Below are positions 22,621 through 35,058 of a stretch of DNA of 64,000 nucleotides, one piece after another. The stretch is from Alentia gelatinosa (lineage: Eukaryota; Annelida; Polychaeta; Phyllodocida; Polynoidae), in contig OX465583.1 in the NCBI GenBank assembly GCA_950022655.1, forward strand, positions 63,144,306 to 63,208,305. Direction: 5' to 3'. Below the pieces are notes generated by a model. The model saw nothing but the letters and a program-made list of their open reading frames with translations, was not told where the DNA came from and did not search any database. Positions within the stretch are counted from its first letter, which is position 1, and each line of letters begins with the position of its first letter. The position numbers and the translations under genes are program-made.

Positions 22621-23420
22621 TGTCGATGCTCAGTATACAAACAAACCCTGGGCCTTGGGTTCGATACCATGTGATTTTCGTATTATAGGGAAACCACTAA
22701 AATAACATCAATATGTAGATACAATGTTAATGTCACTCTGACTTTCCCCATTTAACTGTATGATTGGACTTGGCCAAATATCCTGGTATTTTGAAAAAGA
22801 GGAGAAGGCTCATCCATGTCACTCGTTATATTGTTTGACTATTATAATATGAGATTCATATATTTGTCATGAGATCCTTTTGGCAAACGGAAACATGCAC
22901 AGCAAGACAAATAACATTATATAAAACACTTAAGAGTTTTACTACACACTCATGTAAAACTTCTGATATTTGCAACCGTGGTTACCTGTTTTCTTATATA
23001 GATATAATAACAGAAATTATGCTTTCTCACTAAGTCTTGCAATACTATCATCAACATGTATGTTAGATACAATATAAATATTCGATATGGCAATAAATTT
23101 CGTTTATCTCCCATTTGAATAGCAAATGACGCCATTGTGAAAAGCCCACTAGCTTTATCATAAATGTACGTGACTCATTTTATGCCCTTGATGTTACTAA
23201 AACTGCAATAATATTTACAATGTACTGATTTACAATAGCCAACTATCAAACACCATCTCAATGTTTATATATCACATAGCTTTGGTCATAGGCATGGATA
23301 TCTCTCTATATACAGTATATTATGAACCCTGCCACATCCCAACACTGGTGCAGGACATAAATGTAACCTGTACGTAAACTATATATATCTAAAATAACAG
23401 AATATTGACTGGTGTTACAC
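22621..23420. other. AT-rich intergenic, no gene seen
   Basis: No ORF or repeat of note. Confidence 0.5.
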
Positions 23421-23748
23421 ACAAGCGGTCGTATGCTTCAGGGAGTTGACGCGTAGTACTATCCGAGTGCATGCGAGGATATTATGCAAGGGCAAGTCCG
23501 AGGAGTATACAACCGCTTGTATCTGAAACCAGTCCATATTGTATTTATTATCCACCTTTTCCTGACAAGTGGCGTACCGATATTATTTCATTTCAGGTAC
23601 GCACTATTTTTTTTTCCATACGCACTATTTCTCCGTATGCGCCAGCTTTTGCAGCCCGGAGCATGCAACATATCTGAATGTTCCAGGTATGTCGATACAC
23701 GCTGCCCATGCGTTTTCTATGGACACTATGTATTAGGTGGACAATAAA
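23421..23748. mobile_element. Foldback segment joined to a TTTATTATCCACC element
   Basis: 23421-23530 is an imperfect hairpin (ACACAAGCGGTCGTATGCTT with ATACAACCGCTTGTATCTGA). It is followed immediately by an inverted-repeat element with TTTATTATCCACC at 23544 and GGTGGACAATAAA ending at 23748. The same hairpin-then-element order recurs at 61942-62427. Confidence 0.75.
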
Positions 23749-24135
23749 ATGATACCCTGGTCTTACACTACACTCCACCATCACGATCAACCCCAACTAT
23801 TAAAATCAAACGACTAATTACTGATATCTATGTGCCTGACACAGATAGTAAACCAAAGACAATCTGCTGCAAATACAAACACCCGTTTACAAAAGTGCAC
23901 TTCTGGATAACAGAGAGCCAACCCAAGTTCCACTCTACCAGGTATCTGAAGTCATCCAGCCTTCACAATGACTTGATAGCAAACGATGATGACAATTACG
24001 ATAATTGATATAGACTATTGAGTAGAGGCTGGGATTGATCTATATTTCTCCGTTCAGACAGTATTAGCCAAATGAGAGATATAGTGGGAAAACTGACTGG
24101 GCACTTAATCTGTAAATTGTTACGAACTGTTGGAT
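23749..24135. other. Non-coding
   Basis: No gene seen. Confidence 0.45.
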
Positions 24136-24520
24136 CAGTAATTATCCTACCCCTAATATAAAATCCCATAGGCTTGACATTGGGTTTCCGTATGCCACGC
24201 TGACTGGCATACGGAGTTTTATATGCCACTAGTGGCATACAGCATTGTTATCACGTAATATTCCAAAATCGAGGAGATAAGGTAGGATAAAATCAAAACC
24301 TGATTCGTTTTAATCTTGGCCACCGCATTCCACTCCTGAAGTTTTGGCTCCGGACTACACTCGGCTTCGCCTCATGAAGTCACTATGCCAAACTCCAGTC
24401 GTGGCATACGGTGGCCAAGATTAAACCTCATCCAGTTTTACGATAATACTTGCCCGGACTCCGTAAGGCTGGAAGGGGCGTATAATTTACGAATGCCGGA
24501 GTGAGTGATGATTACCAGAT
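24136..24520. mobile_element. Cluster of palindromic elements
   Basis: 24178-24246 is a hairpin built on GTATGCCACGCTGACTGGCA and ATATGCCACTAGTGGCATAC. 24310-24428 is a second foldback whose ends are TTAATCTTGGCCACCG and GGTGGCCAAGATTAA. 24430-24510 is a third (ACTCCGTAAGGC), with a relative at 53740-53820. Confidence 0.7.
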
Positions 24521-25110
24521 TAAATGCCTGGTTGGTTTTATCTTTATAATACACCTTCAAATATTTTAGATTGATATGATATTACCTGTAATCGCCATTC
24601 GAAGTACAATTTGGGCACGCAGAGCTGGGCCGTACAACAGTGTACGCCACAGTGTGCAGTACATCATTTTTATGATATACGGAGCAGAGGTGAGGGGTTC
24701 ATTGCTCCTAGAAATGTGGGGAAAAGCTTTGCTCCAGAAATCTTGGATCGTGTCAAGTGGCATCGTTATTTTCACGTTGTATCGCTACATTTTACAACGC
24801 TATATTTTGAGTAACTTAGGTGAATGGCTCATTAGATCTTAAATTGAATATAGATGGCGACATAGTTGTGATGCGATCCACAAAGAATCTGGAGTAATGA
24901 TTTCGACCTCAGGTCGCTATTCTGTAATCCGCAAAACGTGGAGCAACACCCCACCCCACCTCACAGGAAGTATAAGAACAATGTGCACAAGTGTATGGCA
25001 TATTGTAATCGGGTGCCTCAATTTAACTGTTTTGGCTTCCTATAGAATCTACTCCATACTCCATGCTGTGTCTCGTCCGGCCACACTTTGATGGATGATA
25101 AATGGCCACG
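24521..25110. other. Non-coding with dispersed-repeat fragments
   Basis: 24600-24680 (ACAACAGTGTACGCCACAGT) matches 53400-53480 in inverted orientation. No gene. Confidence 0.5.
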
Positions 25111-25116
25111 TTATAG

Positions 25117-25312
25117 GCCCGTTTCTATTGGCCGACAAAAACGGTTTAAATTTTTTGAGTTCTCCTAAAAGCCCATTTTCATTGGCCATAACCGATCTAC
25201 AGCCAGGAACCACTGACGGACCTTCAGCACGGCTGACGCAAAATGGAAATGGGCTTTTAGGAGAACTCAAGAAATCTACCCCGTTTTCGTCGGCGAATGA
25301 AAACGGGCCTTA
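25117..25312. mobile_element. Short MITE with GGCCCGTTT termini
   Basis: AGGCCCGTTTCTATTGGCCG at the left and GAATGAAAACGGGCCT at the right. The interior has palindromic TTGAGTTCTCCTAAAAGCCC and GGGCTTTTAGGAGAACTCAA arms around CAGCCAGGAACCACTGACGG. A sister copy is at 47467-47662. Confidence 0.88.
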
Positions 25313-25698
25313 AGTTTGATAAACTCTTTTTGAATTATCCAGTTGCCGCGCAGGTCTCCACTTCTGTAACTGACGATCATTTCAACGTCCAGTCTCTATT
25401 TCTTGCTGTTCTTGTTATCCACGGCTATCATCTTGCCTTTATCGGGCTGCAAAACAAAGAGAGATAGCTGCAGAGATTATCTGACACGAGTTAGAGATCT
25501 GAGAAGCATGTAAGTGTACCCCAAATTTACATATTCTTACATGAACATGAAAATCATAAAAATAACACAGAATACAAGTACAGCTTATATTCACCAGTAA
25601 ATCACCTTCAAAGTAGCCTCAAGATGTTTGCTGTGAACATATGGTTAAAGATTATCTGTTCAAAAAAGAGTTGTCAATCAGGTACATTCCTTAATTAA
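25313..25698. other. Non-coding
   Basis: No gene seen. Confidence 0.45.
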
Positions 25699-26430
25699 AG
25701 CCATTTTCCACTGGCCAACTATTTGCCACAGATCTGCAGTCAGGAACCACTGGTCGATTTATAGGATATACCGACGCCAGATCGGTGAATGGAAACAGGC
25801 ACGCAGAGAAGTGTTCACCGATTAAGCCGGATGCCCATCTACCGATTTAGGCTTGAACGATTAGTTCCTAAATCGTATAGGAGTCGGTCACTTTGTCGCA
25901 GGCAAATTACGTAACCCCTCGCTCGATCCGCACACTGATGAAATAGGTGTATGGTCCACTAATCGCTGGGGGAGGGCAAAAACCAAAGAAACCAAGTGTT
26001 CACTAATCGCTGCGTAGCCTTGCCTAGCTGTCCTACATCTACCGACTCCGTTAGGATGGCTCGGCTGAGACAAATTACCCTCCGTTTGTCGCCGACAAAC
26101 GTACATAAATGTTCCGAAATCGGTAGATGGGCATTGGGCTTTAATTGTGCATCGATCATGCAATGAGGCCACCACCGACTCAGCACCACCAACTGATTCG
26201 GTTACCAGAATCAAAGAGGTTTGAAATCATTGGTGATGGTTATTGTGTTTGGAGGGCAGTTCAGTTGGTATGGACCTGTCGAATGTGGCAGAAACAAGGC
26301 ATACACAGCAACCAAAATGTTAGACAACGATATGCAGTCGTTGGCCACCACTGACCGACTACATATGTATTAGAGGGACTTAATTAATCGGTGCCGTTTT
26401 CGTCGGCCAGTGAAAAATGACTTATAGACA
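25699..26430. mobile_element. MITE with AAGCCATTTTCCACTGG termini, carrying a nested MITE
   Basis: Left terminus AAGCCATTTTCCACTGGCCA, right terminus GGCCAGTGAAAAATGACTT. It shares CCGATCTGCAGTCAGGAACC with the family copies at 27224 and 62566. The middle (25825-26140) is an independent insertion. Confidence 0.85.
25825..26140. mobile_element. Nested MITE with 3-bp TTA target duplication (PIF/Harbinger-like)
   Basis: Termini AGCCGGATGCCCATCTACCG and, inverted, AGCCCAATGCCCATCTACCG. It is flanked by TTA on both sides (25822-25824 and 26141-26143). The sister host copies at 27340 and 62690 have the uninterrupted ACCGATTAATTGTG-type site, so the insertion and its duplication can be read directly. 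A TWA 3-bp duplication is typical of PIF/Harbinger elements. Confidence 0.88.
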
Positions 26431-26566
26431 ATGTATGCATTTCTCAGTACCTCAGCTATAGCTGCTGAAGCATATATTCCTCCATGGGAAACGGAGCTAC
26501 CTGGTCGGAAGCTCTTTTCAAATGTCAAAGAGGTCCCTATGAACCCTCTGCACCATAGTAATTGAT

Positions 26567-26895
26567 AAACCTCGTTTACATTGGCCGACGAAAATGGCAC
26601 CGACTTTTTGAGTTACCCCAAAGGTCTGTCAGTGGTGGCACTGCCTGTACGTCCGTATCAATTAATCGGTGAACATTCCTTGTATGCGCTGTTTCTATTG
26701 CATTTTCCAGGTACACAGAGATTTTCTGTGAGAAAATCCGTCGGTGGTGGCTTTGATGTGTAATCTATGCCAAATTAATCTGTGAGCATTCTCTGCAGTT
26801 CTTGTTTCCATTCACCGATCTGACGTCGTTATACCCCCGTTAGGTATATGCATAGGTGGTGCCCGACTGCAGATCGGTGCTGAATAATGGGCTTT
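26567..26895. mobile_element. Second member of the GGCCGACGAAAA family
   Basis: Starts CCTCGTTTACATTGGCCGAC and ends GATCGGTGCTGAATAATGGG. The blocks CAATTAATCGGTGAACATTC and GACTGCAGATCGGTG are shared with neighbours. Confidence 0.7.
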
Positions 26896-27223
26896 AACTA
26901 AAAGATGAATTTAACCCAATTAGTCATGTTGCACTAGAAATTTAAAAAAGTACCTGCCATCATACATTAAACAGGGAATCTCTCTCGTCCAAAGAAGAGG
27001 CGCTAAGCACTAAATGGCCGCCATTCCTCACTGTCTCATAATAAGACTAAATCCCAAAGCACACTGTTTTGTAGATTAGAAATGATTCAATAAGGCCACC
27101 ACATGGTTTCTCCTAAAGAATGCCAGAGGGACTTACAGAACAGACATGAACACTGTCTTCTGTTGGGAAGGGTAACTTTCTTTCACTTTCATTTCAAGAA
27201 AAGGCGTTCCTTGAAGGACTCAA

Positions 27224-27808
27224 GCCATTTTCCACTGGCCGACTATTCGCCACCGATCTGCAGTCAGGAACCACCGATCGATTTTTAGGGTATACCGGCG
27301 CCAGATCGGTGAATGGAAACAGACATGCAGAGAAGTGCTCACCGATTAATTGTGAATAGATAATGCAATGAGGCCACCACCGAACACTTCTTCACCTTCC
27401 GACAGAATCAGAGGGGTCTGAAATAGCCGGTGATGATCATTCTAAAGGTCTCTCATTGGTGGTCACCGACTCAGTGACACACATATTCTGTAAGGGTCCA
27501 GTGGCTACTGTGTTTTCAATGTTTTTCACATGTACATACCGATGGAATTTTCAGACAAATACTTCAGGCCTCCACTGATTCGGAGGGTGTTGGTAGTATT
27601 TTCGCCAATTAGTCGGTCACCACTTCAAATGCCGGACAGTTTCCATTCGCTGATCTTGTGTCGATGGTTCCTGGCTGCAGATCGGTACACAATAATCGGC
27701 CCATGAAAATGAACTTATAAACAGAACCCTCGCCGATATTTGAACCGATTTGCAGAAGAAGTCAATTAATCGGTACCGTTTTCGTCTGCCAGTGGAAAAT
27801 GACTTGTA
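27224..27808. mobile_element. Third member, AAGCCATTTTCCACTGG family
   Basis: Complete, about 585 bp: AAGCCATTTTCCACTGGCCG at the left and TCTGCCAGTGGAAAATGACTT-type right terminus. It has the empty target site (CACCGATTAATTGTG) that dates the insertion at 25825. Confidence 0.85.
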
Positions 27809-28023
27809 CGAGCAGTCAGCACATTGTGATAACGACAGTTTAATTACACAGGCTACTTACCTTACCGGTATCTACTGACTCTACTGTATCTTACTATATA
27901 TATACGGAGATATATTACTGTTGTATGTAACCAGGTATTTGACGGCTATAACTGATATCTATGTTGTAAATATTGTGGTGGTTACCGCCTGTCTAGCAGA
28001 ATAGAAGACCCCTTTCCGGAACG

Positions 28024-30264
28024 CGGTGAATGGAAACAGGCACGCAGAGAAGTGTTCACCGATTAAGCCGGATGCCCATCTACCGATTTAGGCTTGAACG
28101 ATTAGTTCCTAAATCGTATAGGAGTCGGTCACTTTGTCGCAGGCAAATTACGTAACCCCTCGCTCGATCCGCACACTGATGAAATAGGTGTATGGTCCAC
28201 TAATCGCTGGGGGAGGGCAAAAACCAAAGAAACCAAGTGTTCACTAATCGCTGCGTAGCCTTGCCTAGCTGTCCTACATCTACCGACTCCGTTAGGATGG
28301 CTCGGCTGAGACAAATTACCCTCCGTTTGTCGCCGACAAACGTACATAAATGTTCCGAAATCGGTAGATGGGCATTGGGCTTTAATTGTGCATCGATCAT
28401 GCAATGAGGCCACCACCGACTCAGCACCACCAACTGATTCGGTTACCAGAATCAAAGAGGTTTGAAATCATTGGTGATGGTTATTGTGTTTGGAGGGCAG
28501 TTCAGTTGGTATGGACCTGTCGAATGTGGCAGAAACAAGGCATACACAGCAACCAAAATGTTAGACAACGATATGCAGTCGTTGGCCACCACTGACCGAC
28601 TACATATGTATTAGAGGGACTTAATTAATCGGTGCCGTTTTCGTCGGCCAGTGAAAAATGACTTATAGACAATGTATGCATTTCTCAGTACCTCAGCTAT
28701 AGCTGCTGAAGCATATATTCCTCCATGGGAAACGGAGCTACCTGGTCGGAAGCTCTTTTCAAATGTCAAAGAGGTCCCTATGAACCCTCTGCACCATAGT
28801 AATTGATAAACCTCGTTTACATTGGCCGACGAAAATGGCACCGACTTTTTGAGTTACCCCAAAGGTCTGTCAGTGGTGGCACTGCCTGTACGTCCGTATC
28901 AATTAATCGGTGAACATTCCTTGTATGCGCTGTTTCTATTGCATTTTCCAGGTACACAGAGATTTTCTGTGAGAAAATCCGTCGGTGGTGGCTTTGATGT
29001 GTAATCTATGCCAAATTAATCTGTGAGCATTCTCTGCAGTTCTTGTTTCCATTCACCGATCTGACGTCGTTATACCCCCGTTAGGTATATGCATAGGTGG
29101 TGCCCGACTGCAGATCGGTGCTGAATAATGGGCTTTAACTAAAAGATGAATTTAACCCAATTAGTCATGTTGCACTAGAAATTTAAAAAAGTACCTGCCA
29201 TCATACATTAAACAGGGAATCTCTCTCGTCCAAAGAAGAGGCGCTAAGCACTAAATGGCCGCCATTCCTCACTGTCTCATAATAAGACTAAATCCCAAAG
29301 CACACTGTTTTGTAGATTAGAAATGATTCAATAAGGCCACCACATGGTTTCTCCTAAAGAATGCCAGAGGGACTTACAGAACAGACATGAACACTGTCTT
29401 CTGTTGGGAAGGGTAACTTTCTTTCACTTTCATTTCAAGAAAAGGCGTTCCTTGAAGGACTCAAGCCATTTTCCACTGGCCGACTATTCGCCACCGATCT
29501 GCAGTCAGGAACCACCGATCGATTTTTAGGGTATACCGGCGCCAGATCGGTGAATGGAAACAGACATGCAGAGAAGTGCTCACCGATTAATTGTGAATAG
29601 ATAATGCAATGAGGCCACCACCGAACACTTCTTCACCTTCCGACAGAATCAGAGGGGTCTGAAATAGCCGGTGATGATCATTCTAAAGGTCTCTCATTGG
29701 TGGTCACCGACTCAGTGACACACATATTCTGTAAGGGTCCAGTGGCTACTGTGTTTTCAATGTTTTTCACATGTACATACCGATGGAATTTTCAGACAAA
29801 TACTTCAGGCCTCCACTGATTCGGAGGGTGTTGGTAGTATTTTCGCCAATTAGTCGGTCACCACTTCAAATGCCGGACAGTTTCCATTCGCTGATCTTGT
29901 GTCGATGGTTCCTGGCTGCAGATCGGTACACAATAATCGGCCCATGAAAATGAACTTATAAACAGAACCCTCGCCGATATTTGAACCGATTTGCAGAAGA
30001 AGTCAATTAATCGGTACCGTTTTCGTCTGCCAGTGGAAAATGACTTGTACGAGCAGTCAGCACATTGTGATAACGACAGTTTAATTACACAGGCTACTTA
30101 CCTTACCGGTATCTACTGACTCTACTGTATCTTACTATATATATACGGAGATATATTACTGTTGTATGTAACCAGGTATTTGACGGCTATAACTGATATC
30201 TATGTTGTAAATATTGTGGTGGTTACCGCCTGTCTAGCAGAATAGAAGACCCCTTTCCGGAACG
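28024..30264. repeat. 2,241-bp tandem duplication, copy B
   Basis: Direct repeat of 25783-28023. It includes the nested MITE (now 28066-28381) and the two further family members. It ends at CCGGAACG, where the LTR-like segment begins. Confidence 0.95.
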
Positions 30265-30770
30265 CTAGTTCCAGGCAGAATCCCAGCCTACGAGCTATTA
30301 CATAGGTCGGTTCGGTTTTTGGCAGGTTTGCACGAACCTTGTCACACACAACACGACTCACGACTTTAATAAACAGGAATGTTTATTAACAACTACTTCC
30401 CGAAAAGATCTGGAAGATCTTTCCCACAAGTACAGTACCCCAGCACGATGTGCCGGGAAGCGCTGGAGAGGCTAATCTAAAAGACTCGCCTAACCACCAG
30501 GAAGGTTACGAGAACCCGCCTGCCAAGTGAGGGCCCAAGGGTCCGTTCTGAAGAAGAGATGCACAGGGACAGCCTGTCGACCTACTGTGAACGCTGAATA
30601 TATATACCCAGCGTTACGTAATCCCGGTCTCCGCCGCACCACTCTCGTGTGCGGCGTTGCCTGGAACCACTACACAGTAAGGATCGGCTCTCCACGCCAC
30701 CTTCCATAGAACGTTCGAACACTGCTGGATTCCCACCCCACTACAATATTATTCTCATGGAAATTGTGTG
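30265..30770 (-). mobile_element. Possible solo LTR
   Basis: Read on the minus strand, a GC-richer segment carries a TATA-like GGGTATATATATTCAGCG (plus-strand 30590-30610). Downstream, AATAAACATTCCTGTTTATT lies near 30365-30390, followed by a GTGTTGTGTGTGACA end. This order of promoter, then polyadenylation signal, then GT-rich sequence fits an LTR. No target duplication, primer site or internal coding region was found, so it could be another regulatory or repeat segment. Confidence 0.35.
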
Positions 30771-31475
30771 CCCCCCCTTAAGGTCCCATGCAGAATTCTT
30801 TAGGGGGTCTGTTTTCCCTGGAAAAAATGTTGCTTGTCCGCCTTGTTATACATCATATAACTGACATTTATCTACTGGGAGGGGGCACAGGGAGCATACC
30901 TGAAAGAAATAAAACTTATGAACCTATCTACAACAGAAATCCTCTGTACCTTCTAACCATGATTCCGTATAAACCAAAGGTTCGGTTCTGAGGTATGCAT
31001 GCCATGCACAATTGTATATAGTATACACATCATCAACAATTGAAATGCATCATTGTATATCTTCATACCTCTAATTGTTATGTTATGTTCTGTAACACAA
31101 TCCTGGAAGAACGACTCATGTACTGTCGAACGCTTAATGCAAATAAAAAAAAATAAAAAAAAAGTAATCACAGGCTTCTATACTTTTCTGTGAGAGTCCT
31201 GAATACATGTAAGCTGATGTGTGTAGCACATGGCAATGGAGCAATGATATTAAAATCCATATGGATTTAAGTCTACATCGGCAATGTAGATTCAGCCAGG
31301 GACTGCCGACTGAGATTGATACAATATCTGCCAGGCGGGGTTTCTATAGAGGAAACCTATGAAAGTTTACGTTAGGAGCCCATATTCCATCGAGTTTGAA
31401 TTGCGTAGTAATCCACAAAGTGAAGCCACGTGAACTACGTAGAACGAGCTCTGACCGTAAATTTGAATAGGTTTC
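30771..31475. other. Non-coding
   Basis: No gene recognised. Confidence 0.45.
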
Positions 31476-31479
31476 TGAA

Positions 31480-31625
31480 TTCATTTCACCCTCCACATTG
31501 ACTAATTGGCGAACATTTGTGACATAGTCCCCCATTGAGTATTTTTCTATATACTCCATGGGCATTGAGTATGATTTCCCAATGCTAAGTCTATGGGGAA
31601 AATACCACGGGTGAGATAATATCCT
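31480..31625. mobile_element. Fragment of the GGGGTGAGATAA family
   Basis: Contains TTGACTAATTGGCGAACATT, ACTCCATGGGCATTGAGTAT and CCCAATGCTAAGTCTATGGG, and ends CCACGGGTGAGATAA. Similar blocks are at 21550, 43390 and 48070. Confidence 0.75.
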
Positions 31626-32774
31626 ACCCCGTTTCAACAACTGTTGAATATTAGAAAGTAGTGACATAAACAACACTTTATGTCACACCGGTGACATAAA
31701 CAAATCAAATGTTAACCCTATGACGTTTTTTATTAGGGGTAGGATAAAGCATAACAACCCTCACGGTCACTACAGTAACATTCCTGGTACCCCATTTTAT
31801 AAAGCTGTTTAAGGATAAGGAATTATGATTTTGACATTGATTAAGGACTCATGTCTCTAATTATATTGTAGTTCTACTTCTATTTCTAAAAACGTATCAA
31901 TATGATTTATCCTACCCCTTCATATAAATCTCTGTAGACTTAACATGGTGTGACTGTATGCCACAATTATGCCATAAAATATGTATATGCCACAGGTGAC
32001 GGATGAAAGTAAAAACATATGACGGGGTAGGATAAAATCTAAACGTTACTCAATTTCATATAATTGTTTACATGGTATTCAGTGTCTTCCGCCCCAGATA
32101 TCACTCAGCTCCGCTTCTTGAAATCATTTTGTGAAGACAACTCACTCCATATAAACAATCATATAACATTTCGTGAGGTGTCTTTATAGTACTTGGTACA
32201 TTATACCGATGTATGCTAAAGCCTTGATGACAAAATAGTGGAGGATATCAATGTACATATCACTCTGGCAGATTCACCAGTCTTGCATGCTAGACGTAGT
32301 ACACATGTAAAAAAAGGTTCTAAACGTTTAAATATGATATGCATGCTACACTTAGTCTTAAAAGGTTTAACTGTATGTATATATTGTAGAATATACTCGT
32401 GCTATAATGTATCTATGAGAAAAATCAAAGCTGCTAAATGATGGTTGATGAGTCATATATATGTATTGAGTAGTACCCATGAAAGATACTTCCAATAATA
32501 TCTTACATAATAAATATTAATAGCATACCGACTGAGTAGCCTAGTCTCATTTAGTAGATTAATAAGTTCATTGTGAGCAGGACCTAAAGGATTTTAGAAT
32601 TGGATTCCTTTATGTCCCCAAGATTAAAACAATCAATCATGCCAAGCGGGTCATATACTCATTTTCGGAAAAATCACGATGTCTTGCAAAGAAGAAAGAG
32701 GATACGACATGTACAAGAATACATATAGTACAATAAACATGCAAATAAACAGGGACATCTCATATATACTGATA
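31626..32774. other. Non-coding, with a TATCCTACCCC element family
   Basis: TATCCTACCCCG (31618), TATCCTACCCCTTCATATAA (31910) and GACGGGGTAGGATAAA (32016) are opposed ends of a small repeat. Related ends are at 24150 and 45610-45770. No gene. Confidence 0.55.
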
Positions 32775-33028
32775 TAGGGCACATAGCTATTGTGTTATGG
32801 GAGCAGCCATTCTGCCCCAGACGCCAAACAAAACACCAGGTGATGGGTCCAGTTACCAATGAATTTTATTTAAGATATATATATTTTTTTACTTGCCATG
32901 GAGAGGTTTTAACCTTGTCTCACGATTATCATTAGATTAAAACAGCAGATGATAGTGTTTGTCCCCGCTGCTGATATCTTACAATGTCCTGGTGGATTAT
33001 GGCGGAACAAGCAATCACTCTGTGCCTA
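32775..33028. mobile_element. MITE with TAGGGCACA termini, copy 2
   Basis: Begins TAGGGCACATAGCTATTGTG and ends CTCTGTGCCTA. It shares AACACCAGGTGATGGGTCCA and GTCCTGGTGGATTATGGCGG with the copies at 14305 and 53101. Confidence 0.9.
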
Positions 33029-33480
33029 TATAAGGTATATTCATGCCAGAAGATATGACAGACATGTTGCATAGGGATATATTCACTAGCATTTCGCCAG
33101 GTTGATGAATTGTTAATTAGACACTGATTGATGCTAATCAATGACCAACGGGCCATACGGGATAAGTGCCACATACTTACATTGGAACATCACTGAGTGG
33201 GTGCAAGAAAATAATTCAATGCTCATGAGCACATATATTACGCGATTCACCTATAATCAACATGTGATGATTACCGTATAGTTAGAGGAGCTATGTGACA
33301 TTATACAGAAGCCACAGTTATGAAGGTGTGATGATTTAGATAATCAAATCGATTCGTGAATTATATACATGTAGTGTCATTGCGATATGGTACAGGTAGA
33401 ACTATGCACTAATAGATATTAGGCAGAATATAAATCATATCATCATACTCTGCAGTTTTGGATATTGTCAACTTAAATCC
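33029..33480. other. Non-coding
   Basis: Nothing recognised. Confidence 0.4.
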
Positions 33481-34990
33481 TACAAGAGAAGCTAGGCAAC
33501 GTCATAAGCAACATCTCCGACAATTTCAGCTGCAGCCATCTTCTTTTCTCTGTGTTATATTTTAGATATTGCCATCTTCCAAAGTTCTTGATAGACCCTC
33601 CAGACGTTACTAAACTCCCTAATATCGCCCCGGGTGTGTAAAGGATCCGCTCCCGACTGTCTGGCCGCATCACGGCCGCCTGTCCTCCGATGAACAACTG
33701 TTATAATTTGAAATTTTTATGTAGAAATAACTGAAATTTTCATTTCTGGCATGGGATTTCCAATTTGAAGATTTATAAAAACCGTTAAACTACAATAATT
33801 GTGGGAGAGGGGTCAAGGGTCTATCACCATACAACGACAGGAACCAGCTAACACCGGAACCTGTTTTATGGGATACCCCAATAAGGTCTATTTATTCTTA
33901 AAAAAAGGATCTTAAAAAAGATCGGCAGATACGCCATATTGTCAAACATCCACCCCCCAACCTCTCATCTCCATCCCCAAACCTCGACGAAGCAATCCCT
34001 TGTTTTTCAAATCGGCGAATACAAAATATCTCTGACATTGCTCTGACATTGGTAACTAAATTCCTGAAAACTCTGACGCGGATAATTCTCCGAGTCGGCC
34101 CGGAAGTAGGTGGCGCTATTTTCAACGTCCGAGTCATGGGGGCCGCCATTTTGCTGAAGAACCTACGTAATCATAGATGAGAGTCGGTATTAAGGAAAAA
34201 GTCGGAAATTCGAAACGCGTATTAAAAAGCAATAATTCATAATAACATTATATTGGGTAGTATGGCCAATAATATATATACATATATATTCAAACACTGC
34301 GAGTGTTGCTGATATATATGTTTTGTCGGAAAACTTGCATACCTGCGTAATGCCTATGGACCGATTTCTGAGAGTATTTGAAGTGTAAGGTTGTATAATA
34401 TATTAATGAAGCCTTCCCTTGACAACATTAGAATCCTCTAGCAGTTTCCAGTCAAATAAATATGTGATGGCTACAGTTTAGACTATAAACACGAGGTCAA
34501 CAAATCCTCGAAATAAGTGATTTTCGTCGGGTTGAAACATCGAAGTCAAATCTAGATAATGTAAATAAACCTATTTCATCTACCATTACATGTACAGATT
34601 GCACATTAAAAAGTCAATTATAGTACAGTATATTTTTTTACTATCTGAGCGCGATTTGTTGTCACCAGCAAGATGGCGGACATGTCCGTTTTCAGGTCTC
34701 TTTGGAGGGTATTTTGGAGAGTCACGTGACCGGATGTTTCTGGCCGGATCGGCGAATGGAGAAAAACTGGGTCAGACTGAAAGGGATTCCCGCATCTCTT
34801 ATTGTTTCGTAAATAACCGGCACAACGACCTTCACGACGACCGTTCCTCAGATCCCGCTTCAAAGCAGCAGCAGGCCCTTTGCCCAAGGTCATCTTGAAA
34901 TCGTCTCTTTTCTAACTCACAATCTGCGCACTGCTATAAATAGTACCTCAATTGTTTTCATCTAAGGTGAGTTGGCTGCGAGTCGATGCT
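33481..34990. promoter_or_regulatory. Possible promoter or first-exon region
   Basis: Low in repeats and richer in CpG than its surroundings. Three good initiation contexts occur: AAGATGGCTGCAGCTG on the minus strand near 33535, AAAATGGCGGCCCCCATG on the minus strand near 34149, and AAGATGGCGGACATG on the plus strand near 34671. None opens a long recognisable frame, and no donor site is compelling. It may be first exons of genes outside view, or chance. Confidence 0.2.
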
Positions 34991-35058
34991 CTAATCCCAT
35001 GCCATGTTGGCCCCGGTCTGACCCGCTGACAGACCTGTTATTAAATACCTGCTCTTAA

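Larger units (their letters stand above)
25783..28023. repeat. 2,241-bp tandem duplication, copy A
   Basis: The segment from CGGTGAATGG at 25783 to CCGGAACG at 28023 is repeated directly after itself (28024-30264) at a constant offset of 2,241. Every block compared by eye is identical, including all six chance ORFs. The junction shows one base of microhomology. The 5' breakpoint falls inside the MITE at 25699-26430, so only copy A keeps that element's left terminus. Confidence 0.95.

Noticed and set aside
25888..29529. Pairs of identical 60-108 codon ORFs
   Set aside because: They lie inside MITEs and recur only because the 2,241-bp segment is duplicated. No codon or domain signal.
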